Of a DNA stretch of 64,000 nt, positions 25,443 through 33,208 are shown in pieces. Within the stretch, counting starts at the first letter, position 1. Each line of letters starts with the position of its first letter. The position numbers were made by a program, and so were the translations under genes. Source of the stretch: Persicimonas caeni (GTDB taxonomy: Bacteria > Myxococcota_A > Bradymonadia > Bradymonadales > Bradymonadaceae); NCBI RefSeq assembly GCF_006517175.1, contig NZ_CP041186.1:6847074-6911073 (forward strand). The letters are read 5' to 3'. A model generated the notes under the pieces. It saw only the letters and a list, made by a program, of their open reading frames with translations, searched no databases and had not been told where the DNA came from.

Positions 25443-27218
25443 TCAGCGAACGAAGACCTCGACCCAGACCACTTTGCAGCTGGCATCGTAGCACTGGGCG
25501 GACTGGGTTTGGCTCAGTCCATTGTCATTGCACGGCCACTGTCCGGTGGTGCACGCCTGCGGAACAATATTGCTCAGCTTGACCATGGAGTGGTCCTCGG
25601 TCTGCCAGGTGGCTTGGCCCGAGGGCGTGTTCGACAGGCCGTCGACCCAGCAGCAGTCGGCGGCGAGCACCGAGATGGCGGTGTTTTCGTTGCCGTTGGG
25701 GAAGCAATCGGCGTTGCTGTCGTGGCCGCGGTAGGTGTAGCCGAAGGTGTCGAGCTGGGTCTGGGTGAGGTTGCGACCGAAGTCGGCACCCGAGCGCATC
25801 CAGGTGGTGTTGCACGTCGACGGCCAGTTGGCGTTGATATGGGCGTCGTAGGTCATGTTGCCGAGGAGTCCGCGGTAGCCCAGGTTGTACTCGGCGTTGT
25901 TGAGCATCAGGTCGTCGCCGGCCACGGTGGTCCAGGCGGGAGACTTGAAGTCGGCGCTGTGCCGGTTGGCGATGCTTCCGAAGGTCGTCGCGTCGGTGAT
26001 GACCGACTGCGAATCCCAGTTGCGCTGCCCGTCCTGGTTGACCTGGGTGCCCAGGAGGGTCCATCCGCCGCCGTCGGTGGTCATGTCGCAGTAGACGTCG
26101 AAGGGGGCGTTCGCGCCGGTGCCGTCGGCGTCGATGGTGTAGGTGCCGTCGCCGGTGTTGATGCTGTTGTTGAGCGCGTCCATGCACGAGGTCGGGTAGC
26201 GGCAGGTGATGCCGTCGCCGATCATCGTCGACGGGCACTCACACGTGAACGAGCCGTCGGTGTTGGTGCAGGTGGCGTTGGCGTCGCAGTTGTCGGTGTC
26301 GGTAGCGCACTCGTCGACGTCGGTGCAGGTGACGCCGTCGCCGGTGAAGCCGGAGTCGCAGGCGCAGGTGAAGGTGCCCGGCTCGTTGGTGCAGGTGGCG
26401 TTGGCGTCGCAGTTGTCGGTGTCGGTAGCGCACTCGTCGACGTCGGTGCAGGTGGTGCCGTCGCCGGTGAAGCCGGAGTCGCAGGCACAGCTGAACGAGC
26501 CCGGCTCGTTGGTGCAGGTAGCGTTGGCGTCGCAGTTGTCGATTTGGTTGGCGCACTCGTCGACATCCGTGCAGGTGGTGCCGTCGCCGGTGTATCCGGA
26601 GTCGCACTCGCAGGTGAAGGAGCCGTCGGTGTTGGTGCAGGTGGCGTTGTCAGCGCAGTCGTCGGTGCCGTCCGAGCACTCGTCGACATCCGTGCAGGTG
26701 GTGCCGTCGCCGGTGTAGCCCTCATCGCACGCACAGAACCACTGGCCCTGGTCGTCCTCGCTGCACGAGGCGTGCGTGTCGCACAGGTCGCACTCGGTGC
26801 CCTCACAGCCGGGGCCTTGACCGTAGCCGTCACCATCGGGGTCTTCGCAGTATTCGGTCGGCACGCAGGTGCCCTCGAAGCAAGAGACGGCCTCTCCCTC
26901 GCAGGTCTCGTCACAGTCGGTCGTGCAGATCTGGGTGTCGCCGAACGTCTCGCAGCGGCCCGACTCGCACTCGTCGTCGGTCGAGCACACCTCGCCGATC
27001 TCACTCAGCGCGGGAGCGTCAACCGCGTCGATGTCCGCGTCCTCCGAGGAGGTGTCCTCGGAGACGTCTAGGGCGGCGTCAGCCACGCCTGTGTCGGCTT
27101 CGTTAACTGGACCGCCCCCGGCGGTTTCGTCTCCACAGCCAGCGGCCATAAGTACACTAAAGCAAAGCACCGCGAAGAGCTTCGATGCTGCGAATGTTCT
27201 CGACCTTGTACAATTCAT
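25443..27218 (-). CDS. EGF-repeat / fibrinogen-like lipoprotein
   Basis: This 591-residue lipoprotein (lipobox MAAGC) has an acidic linker and a Cys-rich segment. Five EGF-like modules follow (about residues 140-340), four of them calcium-binding type with DVDEC...C.N..GS/TF.C.C..G..GDG.TC. The C-terminal ~245 residues resemble a fibrinogen-related/intelectin-like domain: VYCDMTTDGGGWTLL is the hallmark, followed by a Cys-rich end (CCWVD, CKVVWVEVFVR). This animal-like architecture suggests a surface lectin or adhesin. Start ATG 27218 lacks a strong ribosome site. EGF modules 2-5 are near-identical at DNA level, so copy number may vary. Confidence 0.88.
   Translation of the reverse strand: MNCTRSRTFAASKLFAVLCFSVLMAAGCGDETAGGGPVNEADTGVADAALDVSEDTSSEDADIDAVDAPALSEIGEVCSTDDECESGRCETFGDTQICTTDCDETCEGEAVSCFEGTCVPTEYCEDPDGDGYGQGPGCEGTECDLCDTHASCSEDDQGQWFCACDEGYTGDGTTCTDVDECSDGTDDCADNATCTNTDGSFTCECDSGYTGDGTTCTDVDECANQIDNCDANATCTNEPGSFSCACDSGFTGDGTTCTDVDECATDTDNCDANATCTNEPGTFTCACDSGFTGDGVTCTDVDECATDTDNCDANATCTNTDGSFTCECPSTMIGDGITCRYPTSCMDALNNSINTGDGTYTIDADGTGANAPFDVYCDMTTDGGGWTLLGTQVNQDGQRNWDSQSVITDATTFGSIANRHSADFKSPAWTTVAGDDLMLNNAEYNLGYRGLLGNMTYDAHINANWPSTCNTTWMRSGADFGRNLTQTQLDTFGYTYRGHDSNADCFPNGNENTAISVLAADCCWVDGLSNTPSGQATWQTEDHSMVKLSNIVPQACTTGQWPCNDNGLSQTQSAQCYDASCKVVWVEVFVR
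26230..26720 (-). repeat. ~123-bp intragenic EGF tandem repeat
   Basis: Four head-to-tail copies encode DVDEC...GDG.TCT. The middle copies differ by only a few bases, which indicates recent amplification or gene conversion within the adhesin gene. Confidence 0.85.
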
Positions 27219-27410
27219 GATACGTTCACTTTTAAGCGAGTGTGGGTTGAGCGCGCACTTGTGCACCCGTACATTCAGTCTGTTTAAGTCGAGGATGCCA
27301 CACCTAGAAGGCATGAGAAAGGACGAATGGGCATCTTGCACCACTGGCCGACGCATTGCATCATGAACGTCGCAACCCCACCCCCGTCAGCCTCACCGAG
27401 GGAGTAGCAG

Positions 27411-27818
27411 ATGTCGTCCGAGGAGACAGTCCGGTTCCAGTTCAACTTTCGCGGCGTGCAGGTCGAGATTTCCGGCGAGCGCCGGTTCGTCGACGAGATG
27501 TATCAGGAGTTGATGCGCGATATCGAGGCGGCGCGCCTCGGGGCGTCGGAGCGCAAGGATGAGCTGAAGTTGCCCGATGACGAGGGGCTGGTGTGGGTGC
27601 ACCGCTGCAGCAGCATGATGCGTAAGATCTACATGGCCACGACCGACGATATCGGCTTTACGCTGTTGTCGAACGCGCTCGATGCGCGCCAGTTGAGCAG
27701 CATCTATGTGGACAAGCAGGTCTTCGACCGGTTCATGCCGAATATTGCGAAAGATCGCACGTTGTGGGCGGAGCTGACCGAAGAGGGGCGTCGGACGATC
27801 AACAGTGCGTCGGAGTGA
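27411..27818 (+). CDS. Small soluble protein of unknown function
   Basis: This is a 135-residue acidic protein beginning MSSEETVRFQFNFRGVQVEI, with an N-terminal beta-hairpin-like segment followed by mostly helical sequence (EMYQELMRDIEAARLG, then MMRKIYMATTDDIGFTLLSN). There is no signal peptide, membrane helix or cysteine cluster. Its codon use matches its neighbours and it stands alone between a divergent lipoprotein gene and the group II intron region, so it is probably a genuine monocistronic gene. No family was recognised. Confidence 0.7.
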   Translation: MSSEETVRFQFNFRGVQVEISGERRFVDEMYQELMRDIEAARLGASERKDELKLPDDEGLVWVHRCSSMMRKIYMATTDDIGFTLLSNALDARQLSSIYVDKQVFDRFMPNIAKDRTLWAELTEEGRRTINSASE

Positions 27819-27826
27819 GGGAGCGA

Positions 27827-27856
27827 TTGTCTACGAGGGCAAGATGCCCCCGCACG
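27827..27856 (+). repeat. 30-bp palindromic repeat unit (5' exon of intron)
   Basis: TACGAGGGCAAGATGCCCCC followed by GCAC contains the hairpin GGGCA-AGA-TGCCC. The unit continues, after the intron, as two further head-to-tail copies at 28690-28749, the second diverged at its 3' end. The same sequence occurs in reverse orientation at 49 kb. Confidence 0.85.
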
Positions 27857-28689
27857 TGCGCTGGAGAGTTTAGACAGCGCGATGGTGAGAGTCCATCCGG
27901 GGCAAGTTCCGCCCCGAAGTTGAAGGTAACTGCGTCGCCGCGAGGCGGGGTGGGAAGCAACCGAGGTAACGAAGAACCAGTCCGTAGCGAAAGCGAACTC
28001 GATTCAGCCAAAGGCACTCGGCGAGCCTATGTGCGGTCGGCGAAGCCCGGATGCCGACGAGCGGTAAAACAGATACGGGAGAAGGGCAAAACCCGTACCC
28101 CAAAGCCCACGGCCCCGAACAGACACGGCTCGGTTCGAGGGAACGAAACAGGAGCGTACGCTCGAAGGAAGCCACGCGCACCAAGGAACACACGGTGACG
28201 CGATGGGAGTGCATGGTGGTTGGAGACAGAATGGTTCTTAGTGGCTGTCTAGATGAATCCAGGAGATCTGCCGACGGGTCAAAAGACGCCGGCAGAAGTC
28301 AGAGCATTCGTAGTAGCGAGGAAACCTGGGAAAGCAGGTGGAGCGAAGGGATGCAGGAAAGTGGAATCAGGAAGGAAAAGAGCGATGGAAGACCAATCGA
28401 CGTCAGTGTCCTGCGGGACTAAACAAGTCGAAGACACCCCGACCCAATGGACGTGGGTGGAACCAGCGATCTGGACCGACCGGATGCTCGAGGCGCTCGA
28501 AAGGGGCGTCAAAGGAGGCAACAGCGCCTATTTTGCCAACGACGGGCTTTTCTTTATGGCCGAAGCCCGACGGCTGGAACTCGAGTCCTTACGAAAAGGA
28601 ACCCGCTGACTGGAAAGCCGTATGCGGGAAATCCGCACGTACGGTTTGGAGGGAGGGGCGCCCGGTGAACCGGGGGTCCCTACCCCTAT
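27857..28689 (+). mobile_element. Group II intron lacking its reverse transcriptase
   Basis: The 833-bp element begins GTGCGC (group II 5' consensus GUGYG) and ends ...CCCCTAT (AY end). Domain V is clear at about 28614-28647 (AAGCCGTATGCGGG-AAAT-CCGCACGTACGGTT), followed by a domain VI hairpin. Removing it restores exactly the 30-bp repeat found intact at 28690-28719 (CCCCCGCAC joined to CGAGTTTACG), which fixes both boundaries. GTGCGG at 28031-28036 is a perfect complement of the last six exon bases and is an EBS1 candidate. Insertion just after the GGGCAAGATGCCC hairpin fits group IIC target choice. Only the ends of the intron protein remain, so mobility would need a protein in trans. Confidence 0.88.
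28385..28609 (+). pseudogene. Internally deleted intron-encoded reverse transcriptase
   Basis: The 74-codon frame starts MEDQSTSVSCG. It contains WTWVEPAIWTDRMLEALERG, typical of the N-terminus of group II intron proteins (..EP.VWT.RML..L..GVKGG). After GVKGG it jumps directly to SAYFANDGLFFMAEARR, typical of their extreme C-terminus. All reverse-transcriptase palm, maturase and endonuclease regions (~350-400 residues expected) are missing, but the junction is in frame. A functional protein is not expected. Confidence 0.82.
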
Positions 28690-28757
28690 CGAGTTTACGA
28701 GGGCAAGATGCCCCCGCACCGAGTTTACGAGGGCAAGATGCCCTTGCTCCGAGGGTT
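28690..28757 (+). repeat. Tandem 30-bp GGGCAAGATGCCC repeats
   Basis: Units at 28690-28719 and 28720-28749 (CGAGTTTACGAGGGCAAGAT... each) form the 3' exon of the intron and end a few bases before the stop of the convergent AsmA-like gene. Each unit has a 5-bp-stem hairpin. They are likely located in the shared 3' untranslated region. Confidence 0.85.
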
Positions 28758-28760
28758 TGC

Positions 28761-30893
28761 TCAGAAAATCTTGTCTAGCAGCCCGCCCACGGGGCCGAAG
28801 AGGCCCTTGAGCTGCTGGGTCTTGAGACGGTCGCAGATCTCCGAGATCGATCCCTTCTTGCCGCGACCGTAGGCGCCGTCCAGGCGCACTTTGCGGCCTC
28901 CACGCTTCAACGTGAGTGATTTCAAGACGACGGCGTCGTCTTTGAAGAGGACCAGGCCGGGCTTGCGTGTCTTCCAGCGCATGCCGGGGCGGCCGAGCGA
29001 CATCTTGTCGACGGCGAGCGCCTTCAGGTCGCGGGCGTGGCGGCCTTTGATGTCGAGGTAGATGGGGAGGCGCAGCTTGGCGACCGAGATCTTGGTCTTC
29101 GAGCGGAAGCGAAACTTCTGCTCGTCGAGCAGGCTCAGCTTCATCTGTACGGAGTTGAACTTCTCACCTTTGATTCGCACGCCGGTCATCAGCGCCGACA
29201 CGGCGCCTTTGCCCAGCGGGAACGCGCCGCGCACGTTCAGGTTCACGGCGACGCGACGGGCGCGGAGCTTCTCGTGGCGGTAGCCGTCCAGATCGATGCC
29301 GCCGCGGGCTTTCAGGGTGTCGAGGGGCCATTGGGCGCCGTCTTTGGCGGGGCGGAATGCGCCGCTGACCAACATGCGCGCCTTCTCGGCGCGGTGGTCG
29401 CCCACGCGTATGTCGGTGAGGATCCCGCGTGTCTTGAAGGCGAGCATGCGCTCGTCGCGGTCCTTTCGTTGCACGGACGGGACGAGGAGTTCGAGCGAGC
29501 CGCTCGAGGCGCCGTAGCGGTTGCCGTCGAGCACGAGGTCACGCGCGGTCCACTTGGACTCGGTGTCGGCGTGGGCGAGCATTTGCAGCGGGTCGCGCGC
29601 GGAGTCGGCGAGCGCCGACAGGTCGAGCTTTCCGTTCGCCTTCGTCCAAACGCGCACCCGCGTGGCGTCGTCCAGCGGGATGGCGAGGCGTTTGGCGAGC
29701 CGGCGGGCGTGCTTGTTGCCGGTGGTGTTCAGGGCCATCGACAGCGCGAATTTGCCGGCCTCGGTGACGTGGCCGCTGGTGTTCAGTGAGGTCTTCGAGG
29801 CTTTGAGGTCGAGCTTGTCGACCTGCAGGCGACCCTTCACCGCACGCGCGATGAGTCGAAGGGTGTCGACGCGCTCGCCGGCGAGGGCGATGTCGTTCGC
29901 GCTCCAGCGCAGGGTGGTGTCCATCTCGTCGCGCGACCAGCCGCGCCCGGCGATGCTTCCCTTGCCGTCGAGGACGAGCCACGACCAGTCGGGCGCGCCT
30001 GGCCAGGTGCGAGGCTCGAAGTCGCGGGCTTCGAGGTCGAAGTCGTAGGCGTCGTCGTCGCTCATCTGGCCTTCGACGTCTAGCCAGCCGCCGTCGGGCG
30101 TCGAGGCTCGACCGGAGACGGCAATCGGGGTTTCGGGCGGAGCTTCGCTGCGTGGAATCGACACGTCGAGCTTGTCGAGGCGCCAGTGCTCGTCGACCTC
30201 GAGTGTGTCGGCGGTGATATCGCAGGTGATCTCGTTCTTCTCGACGCGTGTGCCCGTCGCGCGAACCTTGCGAAGGGTGGGGGAGAAGGTGGAGACGACG
30301 TCGGCTTCGAAGCGGTCGAGACGCTTGACGACAGTTTTGTGTGAGAGCACGCGAAGCTGTCCCTTGGCCTGAACCTCTTGTGCGGTGACGACTCTCGAAG
30401 GCTTATCGGGTTCGATGGAGTTAACGTAATATATCTTACCGTCGATGACCTCCGCCTCGGTCATCTCGAAGAGCACCTGGCCCGCCGGGCGAGGGGGGCG
30501 CGATTCGGCGCCCGACCTTCGTGAGCGGAAGACGTGCTCGACGTTGCGGTTGCCGTCGGGCAACTCCTCGACGAAGACCACCGGGCGGACGAGCCGCGCT
30601 TTGTCGAAGCGAAAGTCACCGTTGAGAAGGGCGAAGGCCGAAACCTCGACCTGCAGCTCGTCGATGTGGGCGACGGGGCCGCCGTAGACGTCGCGGATCT
30701 CGACGTCGTGCGCGGTAAACCCGTGGACGAGCGACCCGGTGAGCCGTCGCGCCTCGAAGTCTCCCTCGAACTTCTCGTCGAGCTTGCGCTCGAGCTCGTC
30801 GAGGACGTGCTCGTGCACTTTGCCGGCGTCGTACGCGGCAAACGCCACCGCGCCGAGCGCGATCGGGACGAGCGAAAATGAGAGTAGGCGCAT
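28761..30893 (-). CDS. AsmA/TamB-like membrane-anchored protein
   Basis: This 710-residue protein has an N-terminal hydrophobic helix (FSLVPIALGAVAFAAYDAGK), then the pattern of AsmA-family proteins: FEARRLTGSLVHGFTAHDVEI, AHIDELQVEVSAFALLNGDF. Long beta-rich stretches follow, continuing to the C-terminus. AsmA/TamB proteins form hydrophobic-groove bridges for lipids across the periplasm or act in outer-membrane biogenesis. This is a mid-sized member without a recognisable C-terminal TamB translocation domain. It is monocistronic, convergent with the intron region. Start ATG 30893. Confidence 0.75.
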   Translation of the reverse strand: MRLLSFSLVPIALGAVAFAAYDAGKVHEHVLDELERKLDEKFEGDFEARRLTGSLVHGFTAHDVEIRDVYGGPVAHIDELQVEVSAFALLNGDFRFDKARLVRPVVFVEELPDGNRNVEHVFRSRRSGAESRPPRPAGQVLFEMTEAEVIDGKIYYVNSIEPDKPSRVVTAQEVQAKGQLRVLSHKTVVKRLDRFEADVVSTFSPTLRKVRATGTRVEKNEITCDITADTLEVDEHWRLDKLDVSIPRSEAPPETPIAVSGRASTPDGGWLDVEGQMSDDDAYDFDLEARDFEPRTWPGAPDWSWLVLDGKGSIAGRGWSRDEMDTTLRWSANDIALAGERVDTLRLIARAVKGRLQVDKLDLKASKTSLNTSGHVTEAGKFALSMALNTTGNKHARRLAKRLAIPLDDATRVRVWTKANGKLDLSALADSARDPLQMLAHADTESKWTARDLVLDGNRYGASSGSLELLVPSVQRKDRDERMLAFKTRGILTDIRVGDHRAEKARMLVSGAFRPAKDGAQWPLDTLKARGGIDLDGYRHEKLRARRVAVNLNVRGAFPLGKGAVSALMTGVRIKGEKFNSVQMKLSLLDEQKFRFRSKTKISVAKLRLPIYLDIKGRHARDLKALAVDKMSLGRPGMRWKTRKPGLVLFKDDAVVLKSLTLKRGGRKVRLDGAYGRGKKGSISEICDRLKTQQLKGLFGPVGGLLDKIF

Positions 30894-31039
30894 GAGGTAC
30901 TGCAGACTGTGGGGGCTCGCTCGTCCGGGCGGCTACAACGAGGTGCTCGGGAACATCGGGAGCGACGAGCGTACGGATGCCGGGTGGGTTAACTCGACAG
31001 AGTCTGCAGTAATTTCATAGTTTTACAGAAGGGGCGGAT

Positions 31040-31131
31040 GGCGAAGGGCGAAGGGCGAAGGAGCGAAGGAGTAAAGGAGCAAAGGGGCGAAGGAGCGAAG
31101 GAGTAAAGGAGCGAAGGAGCGAAGGAGCGAA
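31040..31131. repeat. 8-bp purine minisatellite
   Basis: About eleven imperfect copies of GCGAAGGA/GTAAAGGA run without interruption; the plus strand is almost entirely purine. It lies between the AsmA-like gene start and the end of tatD. A related 16-bp version occurs at 37943-38090. Confidence 0.9.
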
Positions 31132-31177
31132 TTAGCTCGGGACCCCCTTTGCTACCTTTGCGGTTCATTCCCCGCGA

Positions 31178-31951
31178 TCACGTCCAATCAAAGACACGCG
31201 CCGCGTTGTCCCATACGAAGCTTTCGAGCTCGTCGAGGGTGATGCCGCGGGCGTCGGCGATCTTTTGGGCGGTGTGGCGTACGTAAGCCGGCTCGTTGGT
31301 CTTGCCGCGGTTGGGGACCGGGGCGAGGTAGGGCGAGTCGGTTTCGACGAGGATGCGGTCCTCGGGGGTGTCGCAGGCGATCTCGAGCAGCTCTTTGGCG
31401 CTGTTGAAGGTCACGATGCCCGAGAAGGACAGGTAGAAGTCGAGCTCGAAGAGGCGCTCGGCCATCCAGCGGCTGCCGGTGAAGCAGTGCAGGATGCCGC
31501 CGGTGACGCCGGTCTCCTCGAGCAGGGCGATGGTGTCCTCGTCGGCGTCGCGGCTGTGGATGATGACCGGCTTGTCGACCTCTTTGGACATCTCGAGGAA
31601 TTGGCGAAAGGCCCACTTCTGCTGCTCGACCGGCGCGTTGTCGTAGTAGTAGTCGAGGCCGGTCTCGCCGATGCCCACGACCTGGTCGTGCTCGGAGAAC
31701 TCGCGGCGGATGGTCTCGACGACCTCCTCGGTGGCCTGCTCGGCGTCGTGCGGGTGGATGCCGGCGGTGCAGCGAATCCAGTCGTGCTCTTTGGCGATGT
31801 CGAGCGCGCGGTAGTTGCTGTCGAGCCCGCGGCTGGCCCCGATGGTCACGATGCGCTCGACGCCGGCGTCGCGTGCGTTCTGCAGGACCTCGTCGAAGCG
31901 ATCTTGGAGTTTCGGAAAATCGAGATGTGCGTGTGTGTCGATTAACGGCAT
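31178..31951 (-). CDS. tatD: TatD-family metal-dependent DNase
   Basis: This 257-residue TIM-barrel hydrolase has the N-terminal metal motif DTHAHLDF, GIHPHDA, the catalytic Glu in GIGETGLDYY, VIIHSRDAD, ILHCFTGS and the C-terminal ETDSPYLAP. All TatD metal ligands are present. It is a cytoplasmic 3'-5' exonuclease/deoxyribonuclease family. It is the last gene of the cluster holB-ricT-metG-(HEAT)-tatD, which resembles the Firmicutes order. No clear ribosome site was seen before ATG 31951; it follows the HEAT gene by 23 bp. Confidence 0.95.
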   Translation of the reverse strand: MPLIDTHAHLDFPKLQDRFDEVLQNARDAGVERIVTIGASRGLDSNYRALDIAKEHDWIRCTAGIHPHDAEQATEEVVETIRREFSEHDQVVGIGETGLDYYYDNAPVEQQKWAFRQFLEMSKEVDKPVIIHSRDADEDTIALLEETGVTGGILHCFTGSRWMAERLFELDFYLSFSGIVTFNSAKELLEIACDTPEDRILVETDSPYLAPVPNRGKTNEPAYVRHTAQKIADARGITLDELESFVWDNAARVFDWT

Positions 31952-31974
31952 GGGAGGGTTTCGGGGTTAGGGGT

Positions 31975-33105
31975 TTAGGGGTTTCGGAGGGCGTCGCTGT
32001 TCTGCAAGGCCTGCTTTGCAAGTTCGCGAACTTCTGAATCACTGTGCTTTTTGACGACATCCTCGAGCACCGCACGGGCCTGTTGGCCGCCGTAGTCGGC
32101 CAGGGCGAGCACGGCGGTGTCGGCGTGGTAGTCGTCGCTTCGGGCGACGCGGTCGAGCTCGTCGAAATACTCGCTGATGCGCAGGCGTCCGACCAGCCGC
32201 AGGGCGTAGCCGCGGGCGTCCTTGCGGCTGCTGTTGAGCGATTTCTCCAAGTGAGCGGTGCCGCTGGCCTTGCCCAGTTCGTGCAGGGCTCCGGCGGCTT
32301 CGACCTTGAGGATCGGGTGGGCGAACCAGCGCTTGACGACATTTTCGAGGGCGTCGACGGCGCGCTCGGAGCGCAACTGCACCAGCGCCTGACTCGCCGC
32401 GGCGATGGTCTCTTCTTCCTCGAGGGCTGCGATGAGCTCGTCGGTGATGGCGTCCAGCACCTCGCCGGGGACCTCGGCGCCGTGTTGGGTGTGCAATTCG
32501 CTGAGCGACAGGGCGATCTGGAGCTTGTCGGTGCCCCCGAGCTCGCGCCACTGCTCGAGCAGCTTGGCGGTGTTCTGGGTCCAGCCGTGCTGGGCGGTGA
32601 TCTGAGCGGCGACCACGACGACCTCGGGGTCCTCGTCGTCGAGGCGCGATGCGACGAGCTCTCCGAAGGCGTCGCCAGAGGCGTCGAGCTCGTGCAGCGA
32701 GACGAGCGCCTGGTAGCGCACGTCGGGCGAGTCGTCTGTGCCTGCGTGGAGCAGGGCGGAGACGGTTCTCGGGTTGTGGGAGGTGCGCAGGGCCAGGCAG
32801 GCGGCCTCGCGGAACGGCGCGTCGGGCGTGGGGATGGCGCTCGGCTCGACGCCGAGCTCACCCGCCTGTGCCACGGCGCCTTCGGGCTCGCCGACCACGA
32901 GCGAGCGAAGCGCCTCGTCGAAGGTCTCGTCGTCGCGGTCGGCGCTGGCCAGAGCGGCTTGGTGGCGAAGCGGCGGATAGGAATCCGCCATCGCCTCGAG
33001 CAAGGTGCGTCGCACCTGAGTGTCGGAGCCCTCCCGAAGACGCAGCTCGAATTCGGAGAGCCGCGTCTTCGGGTTGGAGATATCGGCGAGGCGGGATTGG
33101 GTCAT
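31975..33105 (-). CDS. Cytoplasmic HEAT-repeat protein
   Basis: This 376-residue protein is composed of HEAT/PBS-type helical repeats from about residue 20 to the end (EAMADSYPPLRHQAALASAD, ACLALRTSHNPRTVSALL, VEAAGALHELGKASGTAHLE). It has no signal peptide and no catalytic motif, and is probably a binding scaffold. It is inserted between metG and tatD on the same strand (23 bp before tatD), where most genomes have none. It may interact with one of these products, but that is inference. Confidence 0.85.
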   Translation of the reverse strand: MTQSRLADISNPKTRLSEFELRLREGSDTQVRRTLLEAMADSYPPLRHQAALASADRDDETFDEALRSLVVGEPEGAVAQAGELGVEPSAIPTPDAPFREAACLALRTSHNPRTVSALLHAGTDDSPDVRYQALVSLHELDASGDAFGELVASRLDDEDPEVVVVAAQITAQHGWTQNTAKLLEQWRELGGTDKLQIALSLSELHTQHGAEVPGEVLDAITDELIAALEEEETIAAASQALVQLRSERAVDALENVVKRWFAHPILKVEAAGALHELGKASGTAHLEKSLNSSRKDARGYALRLVGRLRISEYFDELDRVARSDDYHADTAVLALADYGGQQARAVLEDVVKKHSDSEVRELAKQALQNSDALRNP

Positions 33106-33168
33106 GGTTCGTGGTCTATATGTACGCCTTACTGGTTCGTGGCCTCAACCCCCCGGCGCTTCGCGCCT

Positions 33169-33196
33169 GCCCCCCAACGCCGATGGCTTGGGGGGC
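33169..33196 (-). terminator. GC-rich hairpin between metG and HEAT gene
   Basis: GCCCCCCAA (33169-33177) pairs perfectly with TTGGGGGGC (33188-33196) around a 10-nt loop. A second small hairpin (GGCGC-TTC-GCGCC) follows in the direction of transcription. There is no T-tract, so it is more likely an attenuating or mRNA-stability structure than a strong terminator. Confidence 0.45.
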
Positions 33197-33208
33197 GAAT
33201 GGTCGGCC

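Noticed and set aside
25392-27071. 559-codon plus-strand frame with GVGSALVDVGAG-type repeats
   Set aside because: These repeats are the antisense image of the EGF modules. There is no ribosome site.
28385-28609. Intact small protein-coding gene
   Set aside because: It is the joined N- and C-termini of a group II intron protein with the whole catalytic region missing.
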